Below the pieces are notes generated by a model, which searched no databases, was not told the origin of the DNA, and saw nothing but the letters and a program-made list of their open reading frames with translations. The translations under genes were made by a program, and so were the position numbers. A stretch of 64,000 bases of DNA from Lewinellaceae bacterium (lineage in GTDB: Bacteria; Bacteroidota; Bacteroidia; Chitinophagales; Saprospiraceae): positions 186,001-250,000 of the forward strand of contig JACJYN010000006.1 in NCBI GenBank assembly GCA_020636095.1, given 5' to 3'. This document shows positions 8,120 through 16,805 of this stretch, piece by piece (the stretch's first letter is position 1; each line of letters opens with the position of its first letter).

Positions 8120-10405
8120 TTAGGCCGGTGAGGCATATAACAACCCCAGCACCCTTTCCGGCGTCATCGGTGCATGGTACAACCGTGGTGCTTCCGGGTT
8201 GAAAGCTAAAATAGCATCGTACAACGCAAAGTAAGCGCCGATACCGTACATCAGGGGCGGCTCGCCGGTGGTTTTGCTCTTGTAGATAGCTTTCTCCGTG
8301 CCGTCGGTATGCAGAAAGTGCACGCTCACCTCTTTGGGTACGGAATAAATATCCGGTATTTTATAGTTCGACAGGGTTTGAGACAGCAGTTTGCCTTCCG
8401 GCGTATGCTGCAGGTTCTCCATGGTCATCCAGCCGATGCCCTGCACCAGGCCTCCCTCTATCTGCCCCAGGTCTATACCCTTGTTCATGCTGCGGCCAAA
8501 GTCGTGCACGATGTGTACGGCGTCGAAGGAGTAGATGCCCCGCAGGCAGTCCACCGTGCAGTGCAGGGCGGCGGTTCCGTAAACGTGATAGGCGAATGGG
8601 TGGCCCTTTTCCTTTTTCTTGTCGAAGTGGATATCCGGGGTGGCGTAGTGCCCTTTGGCGCTCAGGTTGATGCGTTGGAAAAAAGCCAGTTGGATCAATT
8701 GTTCCCAGCTCATATCCTGCTCCTTGCCATTCACGAAAACAGTATTGTTTCTGAGCTGGATGGCATCCTGCTCTCCCAGTCCCCACTCTTCCCGGAGCAG
8801 GGCCTCTAACCGTTCCCGGATTTGCCCGCAGGCGTCCAACAGGGCCTTACCGTTGAGGTCGGACGTGGCGCTGGCCGCCGAAGGGGAGGTATTGGCCACC
8901 CGGGTGGTGTTGGTGGTTTCTATCTTCACCTGCTCCAGCCGCAGGCCGAACTCGCGGGCGGCTACCTGCACCATCTTGGTGTTGGCGCCCTGCCCCATCT
9001 CTACGGCGCCGGTGCTGATGCCAACGCTGCCGTCGCTGTATACGTGCACCAGGGCGCGGGCGTGGTTCATCATGGTTTTGGTGAAGGAGATGCCGAAACA
9101 GACGGGCATCAGGTGCAGCCCTTTTTTGCTGAGGGGGTGGCTGGCGTTGTACAACCGGATTTCTTCCTGCAGGCGCCGGAGGTTGTTCCTTTCGATATTT
9201 TCCATCCAGCAGTTGCGGGCTTCGCTCTCCCGGATTACCTGGCCATAGGGGAAAATGTGGCCGTCTTGGAGCAGGTTCTGCCGCTGAATCTCCATAGGAT
9301 TCACGTCCAGTTCGCTGGCGGCGTGGTGGATGGCAGCCTCGATCACAAACATGCCCTGCGGCCCACCGAAGCCCCGGAAGGCGGTGCTCGGGACGATATT
9401 GGTCCTGCAGCAATGAGCCGTCAGCCGGGCATGGGGCACATAGTAGCTGTTGGTTGCGTGAAAAAGGGTGCGCTCCAGGACGGCCGGAGAGAGGTCGGCC
9501 GCCGCGCCGCCGTTCTGATAAAAAACGGCCTCATAAGCCTGAATCTTCAAGTGCTCATCCAGTCCGATCCGGTAATCACTGTCGTAAGGATGCCGCTTGC
9601 CGGTCATCAGTAAGTCTTCGTGGCGGCTGAGAATGTATTTCACCGGTTTTTTCAACAAATGGGCTGCCATCGCCACCAAAGCCGCCCAGCCGGAGGCCTG
9701 GTCTTCCTTGCCGCCAAAGCCGCCGCCAATGCGGGTGACATCTACCTCGACCTGGTTCATAGGCACGCCCAACACCCTCGCCGCCGTCCGCTGCACCTGG
9801 GTAGGCCCCTGGGTAGAGCTATGGATGAAGGCCTTCCCCTCCCGGGGCACAGCGTAGGCGCCTTGCGGCTCCAGGTAGACGTGCTCCTGGCCGCCGGTAT
9901 GGGCGGCGCCTTCGAAGATGTATTTACATTGAGCGAAGGCCGTTTCCACATCGCCCATCTCGAATTTCCGGGATTCGTGCAGCAGCAACCCCTGGCGGAA
10001 GGCTTCCCTGGGCTCAGTGACAGGCGGCAGTTCCTCGATGTCCACCTGTACCCGTTCCCGCGCCTGTTCGGCTATCTCCGGGCTGCGGGCCACGATGAGG
10101 GCGATGGGCTGGCCGATGTAGTGTACTTCTTCCTCCGCCAGCAGAGGCTCATCGGGCACGATATTGCCCAACTGGTTCTCGCCGGGGATATCCTGGTAGG
10201 TGAAGATTCGGATGACCCCTTCCAGCTGCGCTGCCGCTTCGAAATCGAGCCGCCGGATGCGGCCATGGGCGAGCGGCGAGTAGAACACTTTGGCGTGCAG
10301 GGTACCCGCGTACTCCGGGAGGTCATCCACGTAGATGGATTGGCCGCGGACGTGGTTGACGGCGTCGAGGTTGCCGGAGAAGGGAGTAGGATTGTTGTTG
10401 TTCAT
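8120..10405 (-). CDS. xdhB: Xanthine dehydrogenase, molybdenum-binding subunit
   Basis: 761 aa, the normal length for the XdhB-type large subunit that holds the molybdopterin cofactor and oxidises hypoxanthine and xanthine to urate. Visible family motifs are GGGFGGKEDQ (Moco-binding), RGFGGPQGMFVIE, the EMGQGANTKM loop and a C-terminal TTGEPPLMYGIG stretch that contains the catalytic-glutamate region (GEPPL). It starts 24 bp after the small-subunit stop, so the two form an operon. No signal peptide, so it is cytoplasmic. No XdhC sulfuration factor is encoded in the window. Confidence 0.92.
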   Translation of the reverse strand: MNNNNPTPFSGNLDAVNHVRGQSIYVDDLPEYAGTLHAKVFYSPLAHGRIRRLDFEAAAQLEGVIRIFTYQDIPGENQLGNIVPDEPLLAEEEVHYIGQPIALIVARSPEIAEQARERVQVDIEELPPVTEPREAFRQGLLLHESRKFEMGDVETAFAQCKYIFEGAAHTGGQEHVYLEPQGAYAVPREGKAFIHSSTQGPTQVQRTAARVLGVPMNQVEVDVTRIGGGFGGKEDQASGWAALVAMAAHLLKKPVKYILSRHEDLLMTGKRHPYDSDYRIGLDEHLKIQAYEAVFYQNGGAAADLSPAVLERTLFHATNSYYVPHARLTAHCCRTNIVPSTAFRGFGGPQGMFVIEAAIHHAASELDVNPMEIQRQNLLQDGHIFPYGQVIRESEARNCWMENIERNNLRRLQEEIRLYNASHPLSKKGLHLMPVCFGISFTKTMMNHARALVHVYSDGSVGISTGAVEMGQGANTKMVQVAAREFGLRLEQVKIETTNTTRVANTSPSAASATSDLNGKALLDACGQIRERLEALLREEWGLGEQDAIQLRNNTVFVNGKEQDMSWEQLIQLAFFQRINLSAKGHYATPDIHFDKKKEKGHPFAYHVYGTAALHCTVDCLRGIYSFDAVHIVHDFGRSMNKGIDLGQIEGGLVQGIGWMTMENLQHTPEGKLLSQTLSNYKIPDIYSVPKEVSVHFLHTDGTEKAIYKSKTTGEPPLMYGIGAYFALYDAILAFNPEAPRLYHAPMTPERVLGLLYASPA

Positions 10406-10429
10406 GATCTTTCAAATTACTGCCTGCGA

Positions 10430-11857
10430 TCAGGATGATCGCGCCACGAATAAAATATCAACCCTTTCCGGGGCGGCCTTGAGAAAGTGCGCCAGCATCA
10501 ACTGCCGGAGCAGCCGGCGTTTGTAATCCGCCGCGCCGCGGGCGTCGCTGATGGGGGCGATCTCTTCCTGCAGTACATCCAGGGCTTCCTTCAGCAACGG
10601 CTCGTCCAGCACTTTGCCCCGGAGAAATTGGCTGGTTTGGCGCAGGTACATCGGTATCGGGCCAACGCCGCCTGCCGACAGGTGTATGGTTTGAATGCGG
10701 CCGGCGCCGTCGATGGCCAGGCTGGCGGCGGTGTTGACCGAAGCGATATCGAGGTTGCGGCGGGCGCTCACTTTTTCGAAGCTGAAGCAAACGCCCTTTG
10801 GGGGCCGCTCAAATTCGATGGCCACCAGGTGCTCTTCCGGCTGCCTGTCCATTTTTTTGTACCCCCGATAGAAATCCTTCAACTTTACCGTCCGGGCATG
10901 CCCACCCGCCTGCAGGCGGATACTGCTGTCCAACGCCAGGAAGAGGACGGTGAAATCGCCGATGGGGGAGGCATTGATCAGGTTGCCGCCCACGGTCGAC
11001 ATGTTGCGGATAGGGGAGGAGGAGAGCAGGTGGAAAAAATCATCCTGCGGGTGGAGAATAGACTGGATAACTCCGGACTGTTCCAATTCAGTGGCGGTGG
11101 CCGCCGCACCGATGGTACAGCGGCCGTTTTCTTCCCGCACCCCCTTCAATGCGGGCTGGGTGAAGACCGGTAGGACGGCGCTGTGCTGCACCTTCCGGGG
11201 CATCTGCACCAGCAGGTCGGTGCCGCCGCCGAGGTAGAGGGGCGCGGTGGTTGCCGGCTCTTTTTCCGGGCGGCTATCGTTGGCCGGCTCGTTGATGGTG
11301 GCCAGGTTGGCCGCCATTTGGCGGAAGTAAGCGGGCAGGTAGCCCTGCTGCAACAGCGTTTCCAGGCCGTACGCTTCTTCCGGCAGCGCTTCGGCGATGC
11401 GCTGCACCGCCCGCTCAATAGATTTATAACCGGTGCAGCGGCAGATGTTGCCGTCGATGGCTTTGAGCAGCTGCCGGTAGCCCGGCCGTTCCGCCCTGAG
11501 CAGAGCGCCGGTGAGCGACACCACGAAGCCGGGAGTGCAAAACCCACACTGGCTGCCGTGGCAGTCCACCATGGCCTGCTGCACCGGCGTGAGTTCCTCC
11601 CCGTTGAGGCCTTCGATGGTAACGATGTGCTTGCCGTGGGCATTGGCCAGCGGCATGATGCAGGAACACATGTTCTGATAGTGTACCCGGCCGCCTTCCA
11701 GCGTGCCCACCAGCACCGCGCAGGCGGCGCATTCGCCTTCCTTACAGACGAGTTTCGTTCCTTTCAGCCCCTGTTCGTTGCGGATGAAGTCGAGCAGGGC
11801 GCTGCCGGGAAGGGCGTCAGTGTGGATTTTCCGGCCGTTCAGGTAGAATTGAATCAT
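10430..11857 (-). CDS. xdhA: Xanthine dehydrogenase small subunit ([2Fe-2S] and FAD domains)
   Basis: 475 aa. Residues 1-165 form the two [2Fe-2S] domains: CKEGECAACAVLVG for the plant-ferredoxin cluster and CGFCTPGFV plus CRCTGY for the second. Residues about 205-475 are the FAD-binding CO-dehydrogenase-flavoprotein domain (LYLGGGTDLLVQMP, then STVGGNLINASPIGD). Electrons pass from the molybdenum site of XdhB through the iron-sulfur clusters to FAD. I chose ATG 11857 (MIQFYLNGRKI), the family start; an upstream in-frame ATG at 11902 adds 15 residues without similarity. A palindromic element lies 53 bp upstream, in the probable promoter region. Confidence 0.93.
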   Translation of the reverse strand: MIQFYLNGRKIHTDALPGSALLDFIRNEQGLKGTKLVCKEGECAACAVLVGTLEGGRVHYQNMCSCIMPLANAHGKHIVTIEGLNGEELTPVQQAMVDCHGSQCGFCTPGFVVSLTGALLRAERPGYRQLLKAIDGNICRCTGYKSIERAVQRIAEALPEEAYGLETLLQQGYLPAYFRQMAANLATINEPANDSRPEKEPATTAPLYLGGGTDLLVQMPRKVQHSAVLPVFTQPALKGVREENGRCTIGAAATATELEQSGVIQSILHPQDDFFHLLSSSPIRNMSTVGGNLINASPIGDFTVLFLALDSSIRLQAGGHARTVKLKDFYRGYKKMDRQPEEHLVAIEFERPPKGVCFSFEKVSARRNLDIASVNTAASLAIDGAGRIQTIHLSAGGVGPIPMYLRQTSQFLRGKVLDEPLLKEALDVLQEEIAPISDARGAADYKRRLLRQLMLAHFLKAAPERVDILFVARSS

Positions 11858-11910
11858 GGGCTTAAGATAAGAGTTTTGGGGATGAAAATCTTTTACTTTC
11901 ACGCTTTCTA

Positions 11911-12087
11911 TACACCCCTCGGTTATCAGAGGTGAAATTTTGGCAATTTTATTTTTGTGGCCTGCAAGGCGAAAAGCACAGGCATAGCCGCAGCTACGGC
12001 GTCCCGCTTTTTTCTAAAAAGCGGGATCAACGCCGCAGGGCGCAAAAAGAAAGCGACAAAAATCACTTCTGGTGACCGAGGGGTGTA
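11911..12087. mobile_element. Palindromic MITE-like element upstream of xdhA
   Basis: 177 bp with long imperfect terminal inverted repeats: TACACCCCTCGGTTATCAG on the left, and TACACCCCTCGGTCACCAG on the right read in reverse. TA flanks both ends (11909-11910 and 12088-12089), as for TA-targeting elements. The interior holds a second hairpin (CCCGCTTTTTTC, then AAAAAGCGGG) and the CAAAAAT ends typical of the related elements at 7963, 44650 and 52549. Confidence 0.65.
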
Positions 12088-12377
12088 TATGTGTTATTCT
12101 TCCTTATGAACAGGTAATCAATAATGATAACAATCTTTCACTTACCTCGCTTAAAACCTGGACCCCAGGCTGTACGAAGGCGCAGGCTTACTGCTACCCG
12201 AAAACCACTAAGATGCGCCCGGACGGCGTCATAAAGAAGTTAAAAAATAGGAATTTTCTTACATTTGAGGGGGTGCCAGCAATCCGACAATTTTAAACCG
12301 GCTCGAAGAGACTTGTCCGGCTGAGTAGATGGACAGTCAACAATCTAACAATTTAACAATCTAACCTCCAACTCACC
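12088..12377. other. Intergenic region before the AI-2E gene
   Basis: About 290 bp. One TAnnTTTG box is present at 12260 and an AACAATCTAACAATTTAACA-like direct repeat lies at about 12337-12363. No gene or RNA recognised. Confidence 0.35.
12260..12267 (+). promoter_or_regulatory. Candidate -7 box for the AI-2E permease gene
   Basis: TACATTTG matches TAnnTTTG and is followed by a leader of about 110 bp to the ATG at 12378. No clear TTG at -33, so this is tentative. Confidence 0.35.
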
Positions 12378-13433
12378 ATGCCCACACGCCCCTACATACG
12401 ACCTATTGCCTTCTGGCTGATGCTCATTGGCATCACTGCCTCCTTTATTGGAATGATCAAGCCATTTCTGCTGGCGCTGTTCTGGGCGGCCTTGCTGGCC
12501 CTGACGTTTTACCGCCCTTACCGCATCCTGCGCTGGCGGATGCGCGGACGGGAGAATCTGGCGGCCGCGGTTTGTTCCTTGTTGATCATCCTGATCGTGG
12601 TCGTTCCGGTTGTTTTCATCCTGTTGGCCCTGGTCAATGAAAGTGTGAGCGTTTACGAACAGATTCAATCCGGGGAATGGGATCTGGCCAAGGTAGTGGA
12701 TTTCCTTGAGGCCCGGTCGCCCCGCCTGGAGGAGGCCCTGTCCATGGTCGGATTGTCTCCCGACAAGCTGCGGGGCAATGTGAGTGATTTTGCCGTTAAG
12801 GCGACGGGTTTGGTGGCCGACCGGGTGTTCAACTACACCCAGAACGCCATCGCCTTTACCGCCCAGTTTTTTCTGATGCTGTATGTATTGTTCTTCTTTC
12901 TGCGAGACGGCTGGAAGATGCTCAACGCCACCATCAACGTGGTGCCATTGGGTAATAAATGGGAGCGCACGCTGATCGACCGTTTTGCCAGCGTGGCTCG
13001 GGCTACCTTGAAAGGCACTTTGATCGTGGCCATCGTTCAGGGCTCTATTGGCGGCATCATGTTCGCTATTCTGGGCATCGAAGGGGCTTTGTTTTGGGGC
13101 GTGATGATGACCCTGTTGTCTCTTCTGCCCATCGGAGGCAGCGCCCTGGTGTGGGCGCCCGCCGCCGCCATCCTGGCCTGGCAGGGCCTGTGGGGTAAGG
13201 CCATTGCCCTGGTGGCCGTTGGCGCTCTGGGCATTGGCCTGATCGACAACATTTTGCGCCCGATCCTGGTGGGGAGGGACACCAAGATGCCGGATTTTCT
13301 GGTCCTGTTGGCCACCCTGGGCGGTATCGCCTGGTTCGGCCTCAGCGGCTTCGTACTCGGCCCGGTGATCGCGGCGCTGTTCCTCACTTTCTGGCAGACG
13401 GCGGGTAAGGAATATGGAGGGGCGGATGAATAG
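12378..13433 (+). CDS. AI-2E family transporter (PerM/YdiK/TqsA-type membrane protein)
   Basis: 351 aa with about eight membrane segments: two at the N-terminus (FWLMLIGITASFIGM, LALFWAALLALTFY), one at about residues 65-90, a soluble helical middle, and four or more in the C-terminal half. Family features are the GIWGGIMF-like QGSIGGIMFAILGIEGALFWG, LLPIGGSALVWAPAA, and the C-terminal DNILRPILVGRDTKMPDFLVLLATLGG signature region, seen here in segments. Members include autoinducer-2 exporters and Na+/H+ antiporters, so the substrate is open. A stem-loop follows the stop codon. Confidence 0.9.
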   Translation: MPTRPYIRPIAFWLMLIGITASFIGMIKPFLLALFWAALLALTFYRPYRILRWRMRGRENLAAAVCSLLIILIVVVPVVFILLALVNESVSVYEQIQSGEWDLAKVVDFLEARSPRLEEALSMVGLSPDKLRGNVSDFAVKATGLVADRVFNYTQNAIAFTAQFFLMLYVLFFFLRDGWKMLNATINVVPLGNKWERTLIDRFASVARATLKGTLIVAIVQGSIGGIMFAILGIEGALFWGVMMTLLSLLPIGGSALVWAPAAAILAWQGLWGKAIALVAVGALGIGLIDNILRPILVGRDTKMPDFLVLLATLGGIAWFGLSGFVLGPVIAALFLTFWQTAGKEYGGADE

Positions 13434-13435
13434 CC

Positions 13436-13473
13436 GCGCCAGACAGAGGCTCCACACCGGATAAATCTGGCGC
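13436..13473 (+). terminator. Stem-loop after the AI-2E gene
   Basis: Perfect 8-bp arms GCGCCAGA/TCTGGCGC start 2 bp past the stop codon. The T run (GGTTTTTCC) comes about 9 bp later, so termination efficiency is uncertain. Confidence 0.4.
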
Positions 13474-13544
13474 TTCCGGATGGTTTTTCCGCAAACTATC
13501 GCATATTTGCCGTTGATAAGCATATTTTCCGGATTTTCCATCTA

Positions 13545-13575
13545 GATTTTCCAGATTTTCAAAATCTGGAAAATC
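13545..13575. repeat. Near-perfect palindrome before the 70-aa membrane gene
   Basis: GATTTTCCAGATTTT and its exact reverse complement are separated by one base. The same CCAGAT/ATCTGG theme makes a larger palindrome on the other side of the 70-aa gene at 13848. Confidence 0.8.
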
Positions 13576-13629
13576 TTTGATCTTTGATCTTTGAAAATCT
13601 TTCTGCCGAGTTTAAAGCAAACGAAAACC

Positions 13630-13842
13630 ATGGCCAAATACCTCGACAACTGGAAGATCATCCTGGCGCTCTGCCTCACGCTGGGCCTCGCGCCCTATTT
13701 GCCGGAGCCCCACATCTGGGGCAAGCTCAAATGGATTCGCGGCGGCGCAGTGGGCATGGGGCCGGTCGACTGGTTTGATTTTGTACTGCACGGCTTCCCC
13801 TGGGCGCTGTTGTTGCGCTTGATTATAAAGAAAATACCTTAA
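13630..13842 (+). CDS. Small membrane protein of unknown function, 70 aa
   Basis: MAKYLDNWKIILALCLTLGL begins the protein. There are two hydrophobic segments (about residues 9-23 and 50-64) separated by a short loop with GKLKWIRGG, and a basic C-terminus (LIIKKIP). Length and arrangement resemble small conserved Bacteroidota membrane proteins annotated as hypothetical. ATG 13630 is chosen over an in-frame upstream codon because the upstream residues fall in the intergenic palindrome region. It lies in the same orientation as the amine oxidase gene 83 bp downstream and may be co-transcribed with it, although a strong palindrome separates them. Confidence 0.65.
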   Translation: MAKYLDNWKIILALCLTLGLAPYLPEPHIWGKLKWIRGGAVGMGPVDWFDFVLHGFPWALLLRLIIKKIP

Positions 13843-13847
13843 GAGCA

Positions 13848-13911
13848 GATTTTCCAGATCTCCGGATTTTCCAGATCTCCAAGATCTGGAAAATGGAGAT
13901 CTGGAAAATCT
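13848..13911. repeat. Nested double palindrome
   Basis: Outer arms AGATTTTCCAGATCTCC and their exact reverse complement enclose an inner palindrome ATTTTCCAGATCT/AGATCTGGAAAAT with a 3-base centre. It begins 6 bp after the 70-aa gene and ends 14 bp before the amine oxidase start, so it could form a strong RNA hairpin in the leader of that gene. Confidence 0.8.
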
Positions 13912-13925
13912 ACAGCTGATTGATC

Positions 13926-14984
13926 ATGCAACAAGTCATCATTCTTGGCGCAGGCCTGAGCGGCCTGACTACGGCCTACGAATTAAAAAAAATGGGCATT
14001 CGGCCGGTGGTCCTGGAAGCCCGGGGGCGGTACGGGGGCCGAATATGGACTCTGGAGGGAGAAGGCCGGGCTACCCCCCTGGAAATGGGCGCCACCTGGT
14101 TTGGTGAAAAGCACCAGCACCTGATGGGCATGTTGCTCGAGCTGGGCGTTGGCTACTTCGACCAGTACAGCCAGGGCAAGGCGTTGCTGGAGTCCATGTC
14201 CTTTGCTCCGCCTCAGCACTTTGACCTGTCGGCTTCTGAAGAACCTTATCATCGGGTGCTGGGAGGCAGCCGTTCCCTCATTGAGGCACTGGTGAGCCGG
14301 ATTGGCAAGGAAAATATACGCCTGAACACCCCCATTCAGGAAGTCCGGGAACAAAAAGAAGGACTAAAGCTGACGGCTGTGGATGGTTCCGAATATCAGG
14401 CCCGCCTGGTGGTGTCTACGCTGCCGCCCCGCCTGCTGGTGAAAACGGTTCGTTTTTCACCGGCATTGCCCAAAAAACTGGTCAAATTGATGGGCCAGAC
14501 CCACACGTGGATGAGTGAATCGGTCAAATTTGCGGTGGAATACGAAAGGCCTTTCTGGCGCGAACATGGTTTTGCCGGCACCGCCTTCAGCCAGGCCGGC
14601 CCGGCGACCGAAATCTATGACCATACCAACTTTGATGGAACGGCTTTTGCCCTTAAGGGCTTCCTGTCGCCCGGCACTGCTCAGTTGAAAGAGGACGACC
14701 GCCGGGAGATGGTCCTTCGGCAACTGGTGAAGTTATTCGGCCTGGAAGCCGCCAATTTCCTTTCCTATATCGACTGGGTGTGGGCCAATGAGGTGTATAC
14801 CCACCAACCTTACGATAGCTACATCCTTCCGCATCAGAACAGCGGCCACCCCGATTTCGCTCTTCCCCTGATGAATGGCAAACTCTTCCTGTCGGGCACC
14901 GAGACTTCGCCGGAATTCGGTGGCTATATGGATGGGGCGGTGCTCTCGGGGCTGCTGGCGGCGGATAGGGTGGCGTTGTTGTAG
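13926..14984 (+). CDS. FAD-dependent amine oxidase (flavin monoamine oxidase family)
   Basis: 352 aa. The N-terminal dinucleotide-binding motif is VIILGAGLSGLTTAYEL followed by EARGRYGGRIWT, the classic GxGxxG with the second GGR motif. The C-terminal flavin-binding stretch GKLFLSGTETSPEFGGYMDG is typical of monoamine and polyamine oxidases and of phytoene desaturase relatives. No signal peptide, so a cytoplasmic oxidation of amines is likely; the protein is shorter than eukaryotic MAOs (about 500 aa). ATG 13926 gives the canonical MQQVIILGAG start. A palindromic element with a 10-bp target duplication follows the gene. Confidence 0.88.
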   Translation: MQQVIILGAGLSGLTTAYELKKMGIRPVVLEARGRYGGRIWTLEGEGRATPLEMGATWFGEKHQHLMGMLLELGVGYFDQYSQGKALLESMSFAPPQHFDLSASEEPYHRVLGGSRSLIEALVSRIGKENIRLNTPIQEVREQKEGLKLTAVDGSEYQARLVVSTLPPRLLVKTVRFSPALPKKLVKLMGQTHTWMSESVKFAVEYERPFWREHGFAGTAFSQAGPATEIYDHTNFDGTAFALKGFLSPGTAQLKEDDRREMVLRQLVKLFGLEAANFLSYIDWVWANEVYTHQPYDSYILPHQNSGHPDFALPLMNGKLFLSGTETSPEFGGYMDGAVLSGLLAADRVALL

Positions 14985-15012
14985 GATGGGTATGGTTTCA
15001 TGGATATATTGT

Positions 15013-15167
15013 TGAGGGGTGGGCATAATGCCAATTCAAGGCTTTGATCCACCCCCTAACCCCCGCCAGCGGGGGACATTTTCCCGAGTTTAGCGGTGCG
15101 TTCTCCCCCGCTGGCGGGGGTCGGGGGGTGGAATTTATATATAAAAACCCATTATGCCCACCCCTCA
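15013..15167. mobile_element. Palindromic MITE-like element with 10-bp target duplication
   Basis: 155 bp with terminal inverted repeats TGAGGGGTGGGCATAATG and an equivalent right end. Exact 10-bp direct repeats GATATATTGT flank it at 15003-15012 and 15168-15177. The interior is a second palindrome made of runs such as CCCCCGCCAGCGGGGG. A 9-12-bp duplication is usual for IS4-type transposition; the transposase origin is inferred, not shown. Confidence 0.8.
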
Positions 15168-15279
15168 GATATATTGTTATATTGTTCCCTCACCCATGAT
15201 TCCCCCCCTTCATTAATACATCCCCTCCCTCACGTTGTTACTATTATACAACCTCACGCATAACCAAAAGCCTGGCCTT

Positions 15280-16062
15280 ATGCCAACCACCTATTTCCAA
15301 CGCTCCGGCCTGCGCAGGTATCTCAACGAAACCGGCGAAGTATGGCTTTTTGCCCAACGCTTTTTCAGGGAGGCCGTCCGGCGGCCCTTTGAATGGAGAG
15401 AGCTGCTCAACCAGTGTTTTATCGTCGGCAATCAATCCTTATTTCTGGTGGGAATGACCGGGCTGATCATGGGCCTGGTGCTCACCCTGCAGACGCGGCC
15501 CACTATGGAAGACTTTGGCGCGGAGGCCTATATGCCCGCCATGGTCGGCGTCTCCATTATCCGGGAGATCGGGCCGGTGATTGTGGCGCTGATCTGCGCC
15601 GGCAAGATCGGTTCCAGTATCGGTGCGGAGCTGGGGTCTATGAAAGTGACCGAGCAGATTGCCGCCATGGAGGTGTCGGGCACCAATCCCTTCAAATACC
15701 TGGTGGTGACCCGAATCCTGGCGACTACGCTGATGGTGCCCCTGCTGGTTATCTTTGGTGATGCGGTCGCCCTGTTCGGCTCTTATCTGGTGGAGCACAT
15801 GAAGGGGGATGTCTCTTTTCAGCTTTTTTTTAACAAAGTGTTCCGGCAATTGAGCTTTAGCGACCTCGTGCCCGCTACGATCAAGACCTTTTTCTTCGGC
15901 TTTGCCATCGGCCTGATCGGTTGTTATAAGGGGTATCATTCCCGAAAAGGGACAGCCGGTGTCGGGCGCGCCGCCAATACCGCGGTAGTGGTGGCCTCTA
16001 TGCTACTATTTGTGCTGGACTTCATCGCCGTACTGGTGGCGGATATCTTTTTTGACCTGTAA
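15280..16062 (+). CDS. mlaE: MlaE/YrbE-type ABC transporter permease
   Basis: 260 aa inner-membrane permease of the MlaE family, with QSLFLVGMTGLIMGLVLTLQ and the conserved EIGPVIVALICAGKIGSSIGAELGSM block (family consensus around EReLGPvlTAlivAGRvGaaiaAELGtM), then VAATRILA-like VVTRILATTLMVPLLV. It works with the adjoining ATPase and MCE protein to move phospholipids between inner and outer membranes. The ATG at 15280 is preferred; the reading frame upstream begins only with TTG. The stop codon lies 9 bp before the ATPase start, indicating a tight operon. Confidence 0.9.
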   Translation: MPTTYFQRSGLRRYLNETGEVWLFAQRFFREAVRRPFEWRELLNQCFIVGNQSLFLVGMTGLIMGLVLTLQTRPTMEDFGAEAYMPAMVGVSIIREIGPVIVALICAGKIGSSIGAELGSMKVTEQIAAMEVSGTNPFKYLVVTRILATTLMVPLLVIFGDAVALFGSYLVEHMKGDVSFQLFFNKVFRQLSFSDLVPATIKTFFFGFAIGLIGCYKGYHSRKGTAGVGRAANTAVVVASMLLFVLDFIAVLVADIFFDL

Positions 16063-16071
16063 ATATGGAGC

Positions 16072-16800
16072 ATGGAACCCTTGATCCATATAGACAACCT
16101 GAACAAATCATTCGGGGAGCAACACGTCCTCAATGGTTTCCACCTGGATTTGTTCGAAGGGGAGAACCTGGTGATCGTGGGCAAGTCCGGCTCCGGTAAA
16201 TCGGTGCTGCTCAAGTGCATCGTGCGGTTGCTGGAAGCCGATTCCGGCGTATTGGAGGTATTGGGGAAATCTATCCCCGAACTGAACCAGTACGAAATGG
16301 ACCGGCTGCGCACCGAGGTCGGTTTCCTCTTTCAGGGCAGTGCGCTGTACGACTCCATGACGGTGCGGGAGAACCTGGAATTCCCCCTGCGGCGCCACCC
16401 GGAGAAGATGGCAGGGCAGGATGTGGAATCGCTCATCGTGAGCACCCTGGAAAGTGTAGGCCTGGCTCACACCATCGGCCTGATGCCGGAAGAACTATCG
16501 GGCGGTATGCAACGCCGGATCGCCCTGGCCCGTACCCTGATCCTGCGCCCGCGCATCATCCTGTACGACGAACCGACCAGCGGGCTGGATCCCATCACCG
16601 CCAAAGAGATCATAGAACTGATGCTGAAGGCCCAACGGGAATATCAAACTTCCGCCCTGATCATTACCCATGACATGGATTGTGCGCGGGTGATCGCCAA
16701 CCGGATGATCATCCTGATTGACGGGAGGAATTACGCCGAAGGCAGTTATGAAGCATTATCAGCGTTGCCAGACCCCAGGGTTCAGGCATTTTTCAAATAA
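16072..16800 (+). CDS. mlaF: MlaF-type ABC transporter ATP-binding protein
   Basis: 242 aa. Walker A GKSGSGKSVLLKC, Q-loop in LFQGSALYDSMTV, signature LSGGMQRRIALAR, Walker B IILYDEPTSGLDP and the switch histidine in IITHDM are all present. The SALYDSMTVRENLEFPL run after the Q-loop and GGMQ (instead of GGQQ) are characteristic of the MlaF branch. It energises lipid transport with the permease upstream and the MCE protein 5 bp downstream. Confidence 0.94.
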   Translation: MEPLIHIDNLNKSFGEQHVLNGFHLDLFEGENLVIVGKSGSGKSVLLKCIVRLLEADSGVLEVLGKSIPELNQYEMDRLRTEVGFLFQGSALYDSMTVRENLEFPLRRHPEKMAGQDVESLIVSTLESVGLAHTIGLMPEELSGGMQRRIALARTLILRPRIILYDEPTSGLDPITAKEIIELMLKAQREYQTSALIITHDMDCARVIANRMIILIDGRNYAEGSYEALSALPDPRVQAFFK

Positions 16801-16805
16801 ACCTT

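Noticed and set aside
12345..13541. 398-codon minus-strand open frame opposite the AI-2E gene
   Set aside because: Low-complexity HQDQGQ-type sequence, typical of an antisense frame of a membrane protein gene.
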